NCBI GenBank assembly: GCA_016708465.1
Contig: JADJFT010000002.1
Coordinates: forward strand, 62,001-126,000
Reading direction: 5' to 3'
Source of the DNA: Rhodanobacteraceae bacterium
Lineage (GTDB): Bacteria; Pseudomonadota; Gammaproteobacteria; Xanthomonadales; Ahniellaceae
DNA: 64,000 nt
Shown: one piece after another, positions 28,080-38,956 of the stretch
Position numbering within the stretch: position 1 is the stretch's first letter
Layout of the letters: each line of letters starts with the position of its first letter
Position numbers and translations under genes: made by a program
Notes under the pieces: model-generated
What the model was told of the DNA's origin: nothing
What the model saw: only the letters and a program-made list of their open reading frames with translations
Databases searched by the model: none

Positions 28080-29467
28080 GGGGCTTCGTTGGGGTCGCGT
28101 GCTACGAGATGCGCCAGCAACATCGCGGCGACGCAGGCAATGGCGGTGGTGCGCAGCGGGTAGTCGCTGAGTGAATGCAGCAGAATCAGCCACAGTCCGA
28201 TGGCGGCGGCACGTTGCCAGATCGCCGGGTCGCCGCGCCGTTTCCATGCCGCGTAGGTGCGCCAGAGCAGAAGCAGCAGGCCGGCAGCCGGCAGAATCGC
28301 GAGTGGCCAGCCGCCTTCCAGCCACCATTCTGCCCAGTCGTTGTGGGCGCGGTTGATCAGCACCGATTGGCGATCGGTCGCCGGCTCCACCGACTGGTAG
28401 GCCGCGATGAAACCGCCGGCACCGACACCGAGCGGACCGAAGTGTTCGGCACCGACCAGGGTGTTGCGGGTGATGGTCCAGCGCAGATCGTCCATCGGGT
28501 CGGCGTCGAAGCGTTGCAACAATCCCCAGAAGCCGAACTGCACCGCTAACACCAGCCCGCCGATGCCAGCCAACGCCAGCCAGCGTTTGACGCCGGCGCG
28601 CGGGCGCTGATCAGCATCTTCGTGGCGGTGCCATAGCATCAGCGCTGCCGCAACTGCAGCGAGCCCTGCGAGCACGACGCCGGCGCGCGACCGCACCATC
28701 GCCAGCGACAGCAGCAGCAACACGCCAGCAACGATACCGACGGTGAGCGCAGCGGTTCGGCGCGGACGTTGCTCTCCGGCAATGATACGTGCGCCCGCAT
28801 TGATCATCTGGGCGGTGGCGAGCGGTAGCGATATCACCAGCAGTGTCGCGAGATGATTACGGTTCGCGAACGGCCCCACTGCGCCTTGCGCATTGGTGAC
28901 GGCGTGCCAGCGCAGCGGACTGTCCGGCCCGCCGGCCAGTTGTGCGAGCCCGAGCACTGCGCTGGCGATCGCGAATACCAAGATGGTCTGCAGTAGACGC
29001 ACGCGCTGCTGACCGTGCAGGCCGAGCGCAAGCAGACCGATGGCGAACGGTGGCAACAAGGCCAGCAGTGCACGCAGGCTGGCATCCGGATCCAGCGACA
29101 GCGCATGCCAGCCGAGCGGCACACCGGCGGCCAGCAGTTCCGGCAGCAACTCGTCGCGACCACCCAAGCGGGTCCACAGGCCGGGGGGCAGCGGAATAAT
29201 TTGTGCTGCAATCCAGGCCGCAATCAAGCCGAACCAGACCAGTGCGATGCTCGTGACAGCGGCCAGTGGCCGTCCTGCGAGGCGCATGCCGGCGTAGACA
29301 ATCAGCGGCAACGACAGCAACTGCAGCATGGCTTCCACGGGTAGCCCCTGCCGGGTTCCGCCGCCGGCGAGCACGCATACGCCGAGAAAGCTGCCGCCGA
29401 TCAGCAGCGGCGCCAGTTGGCCGTTCGAAGCGCGGGGTCGGTACGACAATGCAGGCTCCGGAAACAA
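28076..29467 (-). CDS. O-antigen ligase family membrane protein
   Basis: 463 residues with about twelve hydrophobic helices. The core motifs are [19 protein letters not shown] and the periplasmic loop ending [17 protein letters not shown], followed by [21 protein letters not shown]. Wzy polymerases and WaaL ligases share this fold. Since another Wzy-like gene is present at 6888, one may polymerise and the other ligate or be redundant. The start is TTG 29467; no better in-frame start is near. The stop is inside a REP. Confidence 0.85.
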   Translation of the reverse strand: MFPEPALSYRPRASNGQLAPLLIGGSFLGVCVLAGGGTRQGLPVEAMLQLLSLPLIVYAGMRLAGRPLAAVTSIALVWFGLIAAWIAAQIIPLPPGLWTRLGGRDELLPELLAAGVPLGWHALSLDPDASLRALLALLPPFAIGLLALGLHGQQRVRLLQTILVFAIASAVLGLAQLAGGPDSPLRWHAVTNAQGAVGPFANRNHLATLLVISLPLATAQMINAGARIIAGEQRPRRTAALTVGIVAGVLLLLSLAMVRSRAGVVLAGLAAVAAALMLWHRHEDADQRPRAGVKRWLALAGIGGLVLAVQFGFWGLLQRFDADPMDDLRWTITRNTLVGAEHFGPLGVGAGGFIAAYQSVEPATDRQSVLINRAHNDWAEWWLEGGWPLAILPAAGLLLLLWRTYAAWKRRGDPAIWQRAAAIGLWLILLHSLSDYPLRTTAIACVAAMLLAHLVARDPNEAP

Positions 29468-29514
29468 ATCGGGCCGCAGTCCGCGGCCCGATCGATGATA
29501 AGCGAGCTAGCCGC

Positions 29515-30196
29515 TTACGGGCTGGCTTGCCCGTCCTTGCAGTTGAAAGTGTCGTCGTCATGGTCGATCGCGAGACAGGCAGCGATGATGGTTGGAATCA
29601 AGATGCCGGGCTCGGTGACCAGCGAGCCTTGGATCGGCGCCACCTTATCGAAAATCAGCGCGGCACACAGACACGGCGATTGGTCCGGGATCTCGAAGTC
29701 GTTCGACTCGGCAACTTCCTCGCGGCAGCCATCGCGGTACTCGAACATTCCTTTGGCTTCATCGGCGATGCGCACGCGGTCACCGACGTGAAGCATCTGC
29801 CCGGCAGCAATCCCGGCATAGGATTCATCGTATTGGCGCAGTGCCAAGTCACCGGTCGACTCGACCAGGGTTGCCACCGGGTCTTCTTCATCCTTGAAGT
29901 TCAGACAAGGGCAGGGCAGGCGTTCGTCGATGGTGTAGACATCGCCTTCCTTGACCTCGACCTCGCAGTCGTCGAAATAGCGCACCAGCGCCTTCGAATC
30001 TTCCATCGACATGACACGGTCGCCGGGCTTGAGCTGTGTTCCAGGTGCCAGTTCGATAAACTGTTCACCTTGATTCACAAGCACCGAGCCGGTGATTTCC
30101 TTCAGCGTTGCCTGCAAAGGAGCCGCCACGGCATCCGCTGCACGTAGGTCGCTGGTCGCAAACGCAACGGTGATTGCTAGGAAACAATGACTTCAC
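29515..30196 (-). pseudogene. Secreted FecR-like protein with two Cys-containing repeats, frameshift in the signal peptide
   Basis: GTG 30196 follows GGAG at good spacing. Removing one T from the TTT just after it (complement of AAA 30182-30184) gives MKSLFLAITVAFATSDLRAADA, a clean signal peptide. The mature part has two FecR-type folds: GSVLVNQGEQFIELAPGTQL-KPGDRV, then GQMLHVGDRVRIADEAKGM. Each repeat has an acidic stretch, a YFDDC or YRDGC segment and a P-C-x-C pair, so disulfides are likely. It lies in the polysaccharide assembly region; a structural or sensory periplasmic role is possible but not shown. Confidence 0.7.
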
Positions 30197-30284
30197 TTGA
30201 AAACTCCAAATTCGACCCTGGCAATCAGGTGAGATTGTTTCAGGGGTACGCCGGCAAAAGGATCGCATCGTAGTGACTGATTGG

Positions 30285-31518
30285 TCAATGTTTGATCGAT
30301 GAAATACGCAGGTCATCGAACCAGACGCGGCCACCGATCATTTGCTCGGGTGCGATGCGTGCGTCCAGACGCAACCTGAGTTGCTGTCCGTTGCATGCCT
30401 CGGCCGGGCGCTCGAAGTTGACATGGAAGTCACGCCATTGGCTGCTGCCGTGGAAACGTTCGGTGGCACCGAGCAGGCGGCCGTCATCGCATTGCACCTG
30501 CCAGAGCAGGCCGCGTTCGTTGCGCAAGCCGTCGAGACGAACGCGTCCGCGCAGCGCATAGTGCCCAGGCGGAAGCGCTAAGCGCTGGCGGACATGCGCG
30601 AAGGCTACGCGACGATCATGGAAGTCGATAACCAACGCCTGTGCACCGTGCATGCCGGCACCAGGTTCTTGATGGATGGTGGCGCCCGCGACCGGGTCGA
30701 AATGCCAGCCGAAGCCATCGCCATCGGGTGGCAATTCGAAGCCGCCATCGACGATGTTGCCGATCGACTTACTGCGTTCCGGTGGTAGCGATTCGATCCA
30801 GAGGAATTGTGCCTCGGCCACGCGTGACTCGCCCAACAGTCGATTGATCCACAGCGAGCGCTCATAACCGGTCAACGGCTGCGGCGCGGCCCGCAGCGGC
30901 GACAACAGCGCGGTCATCATCGGCAAGGCATCAGGCTGCTGGCTCAGCCAGTAGAGGAAGGGTGCCCGCCACTGCGGCGACGTTTCGCCGAGCAATCGCA
31001 ACAGCGCGACACGCGCATCTGGCACCGCGGCGAACGATGCCAGCGTCGGCAACGTCTCTTGCAGCAGGCCGGGAGCGATGCGCAGCAACTGATCGGTATG
31101 CGCGAGTGCGGTGATGAAGTCGCCACGTGCGGCAGCGTGGTTCGCAAGCCAGGCATGCGGTGGGCGATCACGCGGTGCACGCCGGGCGGCGATGCGATAG
31201 TGGGTAAGCGCAGTCGCTTCGTCGCCGGACACCTCGGCAACGCGTGCGAGCACGCGCTGTGCGACCACCGGCCAATGGCGTGCGCGCGAGTACGTCACTG
31301 GCGAGGCGGCGCGCCTCTGCGTGATCGCGCTCGGGCTCCGACGCCTGCGTGGCGATCTGCAACTGTGCGCCGGCATGATGCGGCCACCAGCGCAGCGCGG
31401 CCTGCGGGTCACGCTCGGCGAGCCAGTCCGCCATGCCGAGATGCAGCGCGGCCCAGCCCAGCGCGAGCGCTGGCGCCATCCACATCAACCCGAGCGTCGC
31501 GCGACGTATCCGCTTCAT
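30285..31518 (-). pseudogene. Tetratricopeptide-type membrane-anchored protein with C-terminal beta-sandwich, one frameshift
   Basis: It starts at ATG 31518 (overlap with the previous stop, 31515-31518) with MKRIRRATLGLMWMAPALALGWAALHLG, one membrane anchor. TPR-like helices follow (DPQAALRWWPHHAGAQLQIA). At about 31270-31280 one extra base breaks the frame; it resumes as PVVAQRVLARVAEVSGDEATALTHYRIAARRAP. The last 150 residues (DGGFELPPDGDGFGWHFD to GGRVWFDDLRIS) resemble a carbohydrate-binding jelly-roll. It may be a periplasmic accessory for polymer assembly. About 410 residues in all. Confidence 0.65.
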
Positions 31519-32888
31519 CGGCGGCGGTCCGCATGCAGATCGAAACGGCGCAGGCGTGACTCACTGCCGTCGAGTATCAGTTCCAGTTCGACCTCACCGC
31601 GCTCCAGATATTTGCGCAGTGACGGGCGCTTGCGATATCCGACTTCATAGCGGGCGTGGCCGAGAACGCGATTGTTCTGTTGCTGCCAGCGCACCTCGCT
31701 GAAGTCGATGTAGCGTTGCTGGCTGCTATTGAACAGACGCGTATATGCGCCAGCGATGTTGGCGACACTGCGCGCATCCGTGTGGACCTCGCGCGCATAC
31801 AGCCGCAGCAGGCCATTGAGGTCGCCCTGTGCATACCGTTCACGGAATTGCCGCAACAGGGTTGCACCACTCTGCGCATCAAGTTGCGGCATCGCTGCGG
31901 CGACCGCATCCGTCGCGTCGTCTGCGCTGGGCGCAGACACCGATGCAACCACCGTGGGTTCCGCGACCGGCGTTGTCGTTGGCTTCACCGCCAGACCAAT
32001 GGCAGGCGCCGCCGCAGCGGGTGCAATCGCGGCTGGCTGCGGCGCTGCCGCAACGACGACCGGGCGCGGCGGTGGGTGCGGCGCTTCGGGTGCATGCATG
32101 ATCGGCACGGCGGTCGCCGGCATCGGCGCAGGTACGACGCTCGCAGTGTCCAAATCAGCAATTGGCACGATCACCGGAAGCGGTGCGGCCTCGCGCAGTG
32201 GGTCCGGCAGGTGCGATTCTGCGTACCAAGGGGTGGCGGGCGTCACCAACTCGTTGGACTGGGTCGGGACCTCGATGGCGTCGACGTGCCATTGCTGCCA
32301 GAGGACAGTGGCCGCTACCGCGATGAACGCGCCCGCCGCGATCCAGAACGCCGGCCGTGATCGGTTTGGGGCAGCGGCAGGCGTCGAAACGACGTTACTG
32401 CTGCGCAATTGCGGCCGAGCGGCGTGGGCGTCCCAGGATTCAACGACGACAGGTGGCACGCTGCGCGGCATCACCGCGGGGTGGCCATCGGCATCGCGCA
32501 ATTGCCGCCATGCACGGTTGACGCGATCGGCATAGGCGCTGGCCCAATCGTCACTGCGGTCGGGATGAACCAGTCGAACCAGCAGATGATGATGGGCACG
32601 AATCAGCGCCGGTGCCGCACCCGGATTGACCCCGAGGACGCGCCACGGATCGTGGTCGAATTCACGTGCCAGCAGTTGCTGTTCGATGAAGAAGCGCGCG
32701 GCATCGACCAGACGTGCCGCATCCGCAGGAAACGCGGCACCGGCGTCGGCCAAGGCATCGGGTTGCGCCAATGCCACACGCAGCAGCGCCGCCATGCCGT
32801 TGCCCGGCAGTGCTCGCGCGCGCAATTCGTCGATGCGCCCCGGAGCCGCATGCAGCGCCAAGGCAAGATCGAGCGCCTCGAAACTCAC
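31515..32888 (-). CDS. J-domain membrane protein with C-terminal NTF2-like domain
   Basis: 457 residues. At about 80-130, PWRVLGVNPGAAPALIRAHHHLLVRLVHPDRSDDWASAYADRVNRAWRQL is a J-domain with an intact HPD. One transmembrane helix follows near residue 190 (AFWIAAGAFIAVAATVLW). A Pro/Ala-rich periplasmic linker of about 130 residues leads to an NTF2-like domain (LLRQFRERYAQGDLNGLLRLYAREV). The cytoplasmic J-domain would recruit DnaK. Such proteins occur in exopolysaccharide operons, but the client is unknown. It is coupled to the TPR gene and follows wzc by a 3-base gap. Confidence 0.8.
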   Translation of the reverse strand: MSFEALDLALALHAAPGRIDELRARALPGNGMAALLRVALAQPDALADAGAAFPADAARLVDAARFFIEQQLLAREFDHDPWRVLGVNPGAAPALIRAHHHLLVRLVHPDRSDDWASAYADRVNRAWRQLRDADGHPAVMPRSVPPVVVESWDAHAARPQLRSSNVVSTPAAAPNRSRPAFWIAAGAFIAVAATVLWQQWHVDAIEVPTQSNELVTPATPWYAESHLPDPLREAAPLPVIVPIADLDTASVVPAPMPATAVPIMHAPEAPHPPPRPVVVAAAPQPAAIAPAAAAPAIGLAVKPTTTPVAEPTVVASVSAPSADDATDAVAAAMPQLDAQSGATLLRQFRERYAQGDLNGLLRLYAREVHTDARSVANIAGAYTRLFNSSQQRYIDFSEVRWQQQNNRVLGHARYEVGYRKRPSLRKYLERGEVELELILDGSESRLRRFDLHADRRR

Positions 32889-32891
32889 TGT

Positions 32892-35216
32892 TCAGTGTTC
32901 CTCGCGACGCGCGGTTAGCTTCTTCGGCGCTGAACCACCGTAGCTGTAGTACTGATAGCTGTTGTAGCCGTAGCCACCGTAGCCGTAGCCATAACCGGCC
33001 GCCTTCGCATCGAACTTGGTCAGCACCGCACCGAGTAGCCGTGTGCGTGCGCTGAGCAGGCGTTTGATCGTCGCATTCACCGCACCGACGCGTGTACGTC
33101 CGGCCTCGATCACCAGCAACGTGCCCTTGGCGAGGTTGCCGAGAATCGGGGCATCGGCCAGACCAAGCACCGGCGGCGCATCGATGATGATCTGATCGAA
33201 GCGCTCGCTGGCTTGGGTCAACAGGCTGATCATTCGCGGCCCGGCCAATAGTTCGGCGGGATTGGGCGGCAATGGCCCGCTCAGCATCACCGAAATACCG
33301 GCCTGGTCGACGCGATGAATGCACTGTCCGGGCTTGGCCGCACCGGACAGGCAGTTGCTCAGACCCATCGAGTTGTCGAGCTCAAACACCCGATGCAATG
33401 ACGGATTACGCAGGTCCGCATCGATCAGCAGCACGCGCTTGCCGAGCAGCGCAAAGTTGCGCGCCAATGACTTCGCGGTGGTGCTCTTGCCCTCGCCAGG
33501 TTGCGTGCTGGTAATCACCAGCACCGACGGCACACCGCTTTCGGTTGAAAACTGCAAGGCGGTGCGCACCGAACGATAGGCCTCGGCAAAGCCCGAACGC
33601 ACATCGATCAGCGCCGCCGCCGGGGTGATGTCCTTGCCCAGTTTCGGGATCACGCCGAGATGCACGAGCCGCAACTTCTTCTCGATGTCCTCCGGGTTTT
33701 TCACGGTGTCATCGAGATATTCGAGCAACAACGCCAGCAGCACACCGAGGAACAAACCGATCAGCAGCCCGATCAACAAATTTCGGCGCATGTCCGGCTT
33801 GTACGGGCCGCCCGGCACTTGGGCGCGATCGACGATCGAGATGTTGTTGCTGCTGACGCCACCGGCGACGCCAATTTCTTTGTAGCGCTGCAACAGGCCA
33901 TCGTAGAGTTCGCGATTGGTCGCGACTTCACGTTGCAGGATGTTGTAGTTGATCGAACGACTCTGCAAATCCAGAGTCTCTGCCTTGAGTTCACTCAGTT
34001 GCTCGCGCAACAAGGTTTCCTGAGTCAGCGTTGCGTCGTATTCGGCCTTCACCGACGACTTGAGGCTATTCAGCTCAGCGGTGATCTGGCGGTCGATTTC
34101 GCTGATCTGCGCCTGCAACTGCTTCATTTCCGGATATTCCGGCTTGTACAGGCGCAGCTTCTCCTGGAACGTGCTCTTCAGGGTCGAGCGGCGTTCCTGC
34201 AGCGGCCGGATGTTTGATCCATCCAGCATGTCTGCGGGCAAGGCAGCACCGATGCTGGCTTGTGCCTGGCGCCAGCGCGCCTCGGCACGGATGCGTACGC
34301 CTTGGGCTAGGCCGACTGCGGAATTGAGTTCGCCGAGATTCTGTTCCATTAGCGTCTGGGTGCTGGTCGCAGAGAGGATCTGTTCCTTCTGCGCAAACGC
34401 GACCAACTCACGCTCGGAGTCCTCGAGCTTCTGTTTCAACTGCGCCAAACGATCTTCCAGATAACCCTTGGCATACGACGATGCATCGAAGCGGCGCTCG
34501 AGATTGGTCGCGATGAATGACTCGGCCACCGAATTCGCGACCCGCGCGGCGAATTGCGGGTCCGGGCTGTCGAACTGGATGTTGACCAGGCGTGAGTCGC
34601 GCACTGGCTCGATCGACAGCCCTCCCGAAATCACGCCGGAATAGTTGCGGTCATCCTCGACTTTGGCGGCGGCGGTGGTTGCGGTCGCGGAAACGGGTTT
34701 TTTCTGGCCACCGAATAAAGAACCGAACAAGGCCGTCCAGGGCGAAGGCTGCGCCTGCTGGCGCATGGAAGGGTCGGCTCCGAGGTGCAGTTGTGACGCG
34801 ACACGTTCCGCCAGGCTGCGACTACGCAGTAACTGGTACTGGGTTTCGTAGAACTCCCAGTCGTTGGTCGCGCCTTGTGGCGTGACGCCTTCGACGTTGA
34901 CCACGTTCAGGGTCTCACGGTCGATCTGGATGGTGGCGCCCGCGCGAAAGATCGGCGTCGTCAGCAGGGTGTTGATGAATGCTGCGAACAGCAGAATCAA
35001 CATCAACCCGAGCACCGTCCAGCGGCGCTTGACCAGAATGTTCCAGTAGTCGAGCAGGTTGATTTCGTCGGATGTCGGTGCGTCAGCCTGACGCAGTTCG
35101 GCCAGAACCGTGCTCGGCGTGACCGCTGAAACCGGCGCCAGGGCGCCGCCTTGATTGTTGGGAACCGCGACCGGAAGTTGGTTGCGCCCGGCGCCATGAT
35201 TGTTGCCGTCTCTCAT
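32892..35216 (-). CDS. wzc: Polysaccharide co-polymerase and tyrosine autokinase (Wzc/BY-kinase)
   Basis: 774 residues from ATG 35216. Residues 50-500 are the Wzz-type co-polymerase: a first helix at about 57-77, a coiled-coil periplasmic region and a second helix near 475-495. The kinase follows with Walker A QPGEGKSTTAKSLA near 570, Walker A' LLIDADLRNPS near 595 and Walker B IIIDAPPVLGLADA near 675. The tail GYGYGYGGYGYNSYQYYSYGG is the autophosphorylated Tyr cluster. Cycles of phosphorylation, reversed by the PHP phosphatase at 36005, control polymer length and export with Wza. The gene is intact. Confidence 0.95.
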   Translation of the reverse strand: MRDGNNHGAGRNQLPVAVPNNQGGALAPVSAVTPSTVLAELRQADAPTSDEINLLDYWNILVKRRWTVLGLMLILLFAAFINTLLTTPIFRAGATIQIDRETLNVVNVEGVTPQGATNDWEFYETQYQLLRSRSLAERVASQLHLGADPSMRQQAQPSPWTALFGSLFGGQKKPVSATATTAAAKVEDDRNYSGVISGGLSIEPVRDSRLVNIQFDSPDPQFAARVANSVAESFIATNLERRFDASSYAKGYLEDRLAQLKQKLEDSERELVAFAQKEQILSATSTQTLMEQNLGELNSAVGLAQGVRIRAEARWRQAQASIGAALPADMLDGSNIRPLQERRSTLKSTFQEKLRLYKPEYPEMKQLQAQISEIDRQITAELNSLKSSVKAEYDATLTQETLLREQLSELKAETLDLQSRSINYNILQREVATNRELYDGLLQRYKEIGVAGGVSSNNISIVDRAQVPGGPYKPDMRRNLLIGLLIGLFLGVLLALLLEYLDDTVKNPEDIEKKLRLVHLGVIPKLGKDITPAAALIDVRSGFAEAYRSVRTALQFSTESGVPSVLVITSTQPGEGKSTTAKSLARNFALLGKRVLLIDADLRNPSLHRVFELDNSMGLSNCLSGAAKPGQCIHRVDQAGISVMLSGPLPPNPAELLAGPRMISLLTQASERFDQIIIDAPPVLGLADAPILGNLAKGTLLVIEAGRTRVGAVNATIKRLLSARTRLLGAVLTKFDAKAAGYGYGYGGYGYNSYQYYSYGGSAPKKLTARREEH

Positions 35217-35247
35217 GCCTCGTCCCCGGTCCAGATCGAATGGCGAA

Positions 35248-35958
35248 TCACAGTGCGCTGAAACCGATCAGACCACGCAGGCCATCGACCAGGGTCTTGT
35301 AGGCGCTGCGTACGCCCGAACGTTCGACGACGACGATATCGTCACCATAGATCTGCGGATCGTCGGCCTGTCCGGCACGGATCTCGCGAATGTTGAACAG
35401 TGCTGCCATCTTCTTTCCTTCAATCGTGCGGAACACGATGATGGTGCGCTCGTCGGCCAGTTCTTCGAAGCCGCGTGCCATGGCGATGACCTGAAGCAAC
35501 GAGGTCTTGCCGGTGATCGGAAAAATGCCCGGTTGTTTGACCGCACCTTCGACGGTGATGCGCTGGCTGGAGAATTCTTTCACGAACACACTGACCTGCG
35601 GATCTTGCAGATACTGCGCCGAAAGTTTGCTGGCGATCTCCGCTTCGAGTTCGGTGATGGTCTTGCCACCGGCACGAATCGCGCCGATCAACGGCAGCGA
35701 AATCTGTCCGCTGGTGTTGATGCGTACCGTACGGTTGAGATCGGGCACCTGAAACACTGAGATTTCCAGCAGATCCAGCGGGCCGACGCGGTAGTCCGAG
35801 ACGCCGACATACGCACCCGACGCCGCCGTGGTGTCGGGCGGCGGCAGCGACTGCGTCGCGGTCACTGCTTTCGCCGAACCGCTTTTCAGCGCCGACGAGG
35901 ACGAACAGCCGGTGGCGGCGAGCGCCAACAGGACTGCCAAAACCATGAATCTCAGCAT
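35248..35958 (-). CDS. wza: Polysaccharide export lipoprotein (Wza-like)
   Basis: 236 residues from ATG 35958. The signal MLRFMVLAVLLALAATGC ends in a lipobox, so the protein is an outer-membrane lipoprotein. DYRVGPLDLLEISVFQVPDLNRTVRINTSGQISLPLIG is the Poly_export domain, and ITVEGAVKQPGIFPITGKTSLLQVIAMA is a SLBB domain. It forms the export channel with Wzc. The protein is shorter than E. coli Wza and lacks part of the C-terminal amphipathic region, as in GumB-like forms. It is upstream of wzc in the same operon. Confidence 0.92.
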   Translation of the reverse strand: MLRFMVLAVLLALAATGCSSSSALKSGSAKAVTATQSLPPPDTTAASGAYVGVSDYRVGPLDLLEISVFQVPDLNRTVRINTSGQISLPLIGAIRAGGKTITELEAEIASKLSAQYLQDPQVSVFVKEFSSQRITVEGAVKQPGIFPITGKTSLLQVIAMARGFEELADERTIIVFRTIEGKKMAALFNIREIRAGQADDPQIYGDDIVVVERSGVRSAYKTLVDGLRGLIGFSAL

Positions 35959-36004
35959 GCGTTGTTCCGGAATGTGAAATGAATCACGTTTCAACAAGCA
36001 ATGA

Positions 36005-36805
36005 TTATGCCTGCCCAAACAGGCGTCGCCAAAAACTACTGTGAAGCGGCCGTGCCGAGTTCCCGACTGCGGGCAATGGCGGCAGTGTCGCTGGGGCGCG
36101 ATTGTCGAGCACGCCTTGCGGCCGCGAGCACACTAGATGTTCGGCCTCGGCGTCGCCAAGCCGGCGGGCGGCAGCATTGCGCGCCTCGGCCAGCAACGGT
36201 GGCCGGCGATCGGCCCGATGTGCATCGGTCGCGATCACCGCGACCAGTCCTTCATCGAGCATGCGCTCGGCCCAGTATTGCGGGCGGCGCCCAAAGCGCC
36301 CGGTCAGCGCGCCCGCCGTCAGTTGCATCCAGGCGCCGGCACGCGTCATGCGCTGGAACACCGGATAATGCGACTCGATCCAACTCAGTCGTTCCGGGTG
36401 CGTCACGATCGGTACGTAGCCGGCGGCCATGGCGTTGAATGCCGTTTCTTCCAGTCGTGGTGGTGCGACATGGTGGGGTGGCTCGAACAAAAAGTAGCGC
36501 GATCCGGCCAGTGTCGGAATGCGCCCGCTGCGCAGGCCGTCCACCATTTCGGGAACGACATGGGCATCGGCACCCTCGACCAGGCGCAGCGGAATACCTT
36601 CCTGGTCGAGTCGGGCTTGCATGGACTGGATGGCGATGCGAATACCTGCCGCATCGTTCTCGTACAGTCCGGGATAGATGTGTGGCGTACAGGCGGTGAC
36701 GGTAATGCCATCAGCCACTGCAATGCGCGCCATCGCCAGCGCCGTCGCCATGTCTGGCGCGCCGTCATCGATGTGGGGCAATAGGTGGCAGTGCAAGTCG
36801 ATCAC
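36005..36805 (-). CDS. Tyrosine-protein phosphatase, CpsB/YwqE PHP family
   Basis: 266 residues from GTG 36805: MIDLHCHLLPHIDDGAPDM opens the PHP domain, whose metal ligands are the HCH, the H in TACTPHIYPG, the H in IVTHPERL and the D and H in ATDAHRAD. The enzyme dephosphorylates the Tyr tail of Wzc-type kinases. It is the first gene of the minus-strand assembly operon, followed by wza and wzc. The roughly 290 codons upstream of 36805 in this frame are antisense to the WecA-like gene and not coding. Confidence 0.88.
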   Translation of the reverse strand: MIDLHCHLLPHIDDGAPDMATALAMARIAVADGITVTACTPHIYPGLYENDAAGIRIAIQSMQARLDQEGIPLRLVEGADAHVVPEMVDGLRSGRIPTLAGSRYFLFEPPHHVAPPRLEETAFNAMAAGYVPIVTHPERLSWIESHYPVFQRMTRAGAWMQLTAGALTGRFGRRPQYWAERMLDEGLVAVIATDAHRADRRPPLLAEARNAAARRLGDAEAEHLVCSRPQGVLDNRAPATLPPLPAVGNSARPLHSSFWRRLFGQA

Positions 36806-36934
36806 GTGAATGCATATAACACGTGCCTGTGAAGCGCCGATAAGGCGCTCTTCACAACTGTGTCGCATGCCCTGGTTGTTGGCGCAAATGGGCAGGTGCT
36901 GCAACGCTACGATCACGATGGATGGACGGAACGA

Positions 36935-38047
36935 ATGCGGTTCGACGGTTTCGAGGCAGGCTGGTGGTGGGGACTGCTGATCGCGGCCGGCATCACCACG
37001 CTCGCGATGCTGGCCTTGTTTCCGGTGGCAGCCCGGCTCGGCTTGGTCGACCACCCCACCGATCGCAAGAATCACCTTCAAGTGACGCCGGCCACCGGCG
37101 GCGTCGCGATGCTGTTGGCTATCGTGCTGGCCTTGTTTGCGCTGGTTGAGTCGACGCGCGCCGCCAGTGCTTTCGCCGTCGCGGCAGTGATGTTGGTGGT
37201 GACCGGCTGGCTCGATGATCGCCACGACCTGCGTTGGTGGTTGCGCGTCGCCGTGCAGATCACCGTGGCCTTGATCCTGATCTACGGCGGCGGCGTACGC
37301 ATCGAACATCTCGGCCCGGTGTTCGGTATCGGCGACACGCCGCTGGGTGCGCTGTCGGTGCCGATCACGGTGTTCGCCACCGTTGGTTTGATCAATGCCA
37401 TGAACATGATCGACGGGATCGATGGCTTGGCCGCCACTTTGGTATTGGCCACCTTGGTCATGGTCGTCGCGGCTGCCGGGTATTCCGGCAATGTTGTGCT
37501 GGTACAGCGCAGTCTGGTGATGGCCGGGGCGGTGATCGCCTTCCTTGCGTTCAACTTCCGCTTTCCGTGGCGTGCGCGGGCGCATGCCTTCATGGGCAAT
37601 TCGGGCAGCGCATTGCTCGGCTTGGTGGTTGCCTGGTGTTGCTTCCGTCTGACCCAGAATGTGGGCCATCCGGTCAGCCCGGTGCTGGCGCTGTGGCTGG
37701 CACCGGTGCCAGTGATCGATTGTCTGGTACTGATCGTGCGCCGCATGCGCGCCGCCCGCTCACCCTTTTCGGCCGACCATCACCATGTTCACCACATCAT
37801 GCGCGATGCCGGGTTCAGCCCCGGCAGCACCGCCATCGGGCTCGCGGCCTTTACCTTGCTGTCGGGTCTGTTGATGGGTCAATGCATGCGCTGGAACGTG
37901 CCGGAGCCATTGCTGCTGTTGGCCTATCTGCTGGCATTGGCGATGTGGTTCCTGTTGACTGCGCGGCGTGAGCGCGCGGTCACATTCTTTCGCGCAGCCC
38001 GATTCTGGAGGCGGCGTCAGGTTGGCGTCGCGCAGAACGAGGCATAA
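36935..38047 (+). CDS. Undecaprenyl-phosphate glycosyl-1-phosphate transferase (WecA/TagO-like, GT4 MraY family)
   Basis: 370 residues from ATG 36935, after GGACGGAA. About eleven helices. Motifs are [31 protein letters not shown] (the DD pair), [11 protein letters not shown] and the histidine motif [10 protein letters not shown]. The enzyme moves a HexNAc-1-phosphate onto undecaprenyl phosphate, the first step of Wzy-dependent polymer synthesis. It is divergent from the assembly operon and convergent with fcl, with tails overlapping by 31 bp. Confidence 0.9.
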   Translation: MRFDGFEAGWWWGLLIAAGITTLAMLALFPVAARLGLVDHPTDRKNHLQVTPATGGVAMLLAIVLALFALVESTRAASAFAVAAVMLVVTGWLDDRHDLRWWLRVAVQITVALILIYGGGVRIEHLGPVFGIGDTPLGALSVPITVFATVGLINAMNMIDGIDGLAATLVLATLVMVVAAAGYSGNVVLVQRSLVMAGAVIAFLAFNFRFPWRARAHAFMGNSGSALLGLVVAWCCFRLTQNVGHPVSPVLALWLAPVPVIDCLVLIVRRMRAARSPFSADHHHVHHIMRDAGFSPGSTAIGLAAFTLLSGLLMGQCMRWNVPEPLLLLAYLLALAMWFLLTARRERAVTFFRAARFWRRRQVGVAQNEA

Positions 38048-38956
38048 GTCGCGACGATGCCTTCGCGTAATCCGATTCGATGGTGCCAACCGAGCGCGTG
38101 CAGGCGCGACACGTCCATCAACTTGCGCGGCGTACCGTCGAGTTTGCTCGGATCAGTGGCGATCGTGCCCTCGAACCCGACCACGTCGGCGACCAGTTGC
38201 GCCAATTCGCGGATGGTCAGGTCTTCGCCACTACCGACATTGATGAATTGATCGTCGCTGTAGTGACGCATCAGAAAGACGACGGCATCGGCCAGATCAT
38301 CGGCATGCAGGAACTCGCGTCGCGGTGTGCCGCTGCCCCAGATCGTGACCGTGCTTTCACCGCATTGCTTGGCCTCATGGAACTTTCGGATCAGCGCCGG
38401 CAGCACGTGCGAATTCTGCAAATCGAAGTTGTCGCCGCTGCCATACAAACTGGTCGGCATCAGGCTGATCGCATCGAAGCCGTACTGCCGACGGTAGGCT
38501 TGGCACATCTTGATGCCGGCGATCTTCGCGATTGCATACCACTCGTTGCTCGGTTCGAGCGGGCCGGTCAGCAGGGCGTCCTCGCGCAACGGTTGTGGCG
38601 CCAGCTTCGGATAGATGCAAGACGAGCCGAGAAAACACAGTTTGCGCGCGCCATGCCGCCAAGCGCTGTGGATGACGTTGGTCTGGATCGCGAGATTGTC
38701 GCGAATGAACTCGGCCGGGTAGGTGTCGTTCGCGTGGATACCGCCGACCTTGGCGCCGCCAGGAACACATATTCCGGTTTCTCGACCGCGAAAAAGCGTC
38801 GACCGCGTGCTGGTCGATGAGATCGAGTTCGGCATGCGTGCGCAGGATCAGGTTCGAAGCGTTTTCTGTCTGCAAGCGGCGCAGGATCGCGCTGCCGACG
38901 AGGCCGCGATGACCGGCAATATAGATACGCGCGTTGGTGTCCATGGGTTCACTCAT
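38017..38956 (-). pseudogene. fcl: GDP-L-fucose synthase, two frameshifts
   Basis: The N-terminal part, ARIYIAGHRGLVGSAILRRLQ, is on one frame, and the rest, [33 protein letters not shown] onward with [16 protein letters not shown] and [19 protein letters not shown] (catalytic Tyr and Lys), is on another. Between them, near 38788-38796 and 38758, one T and one G or C are missing; adding them gives [19 protein letters not shown]. The whole is about 313 residues, the family's normal size. It makes GDP-L-fucose from the Gmd product. The start overlaps the gmd stop. Confidence 0.88.

Noticed and set aside
36806..37669. Long N-terminal extension of the PHP phosphatase frame
   Set aside because: It is antisense to the WecA-like gene and the phosphatase domain starts cleanly at GTG 36805.
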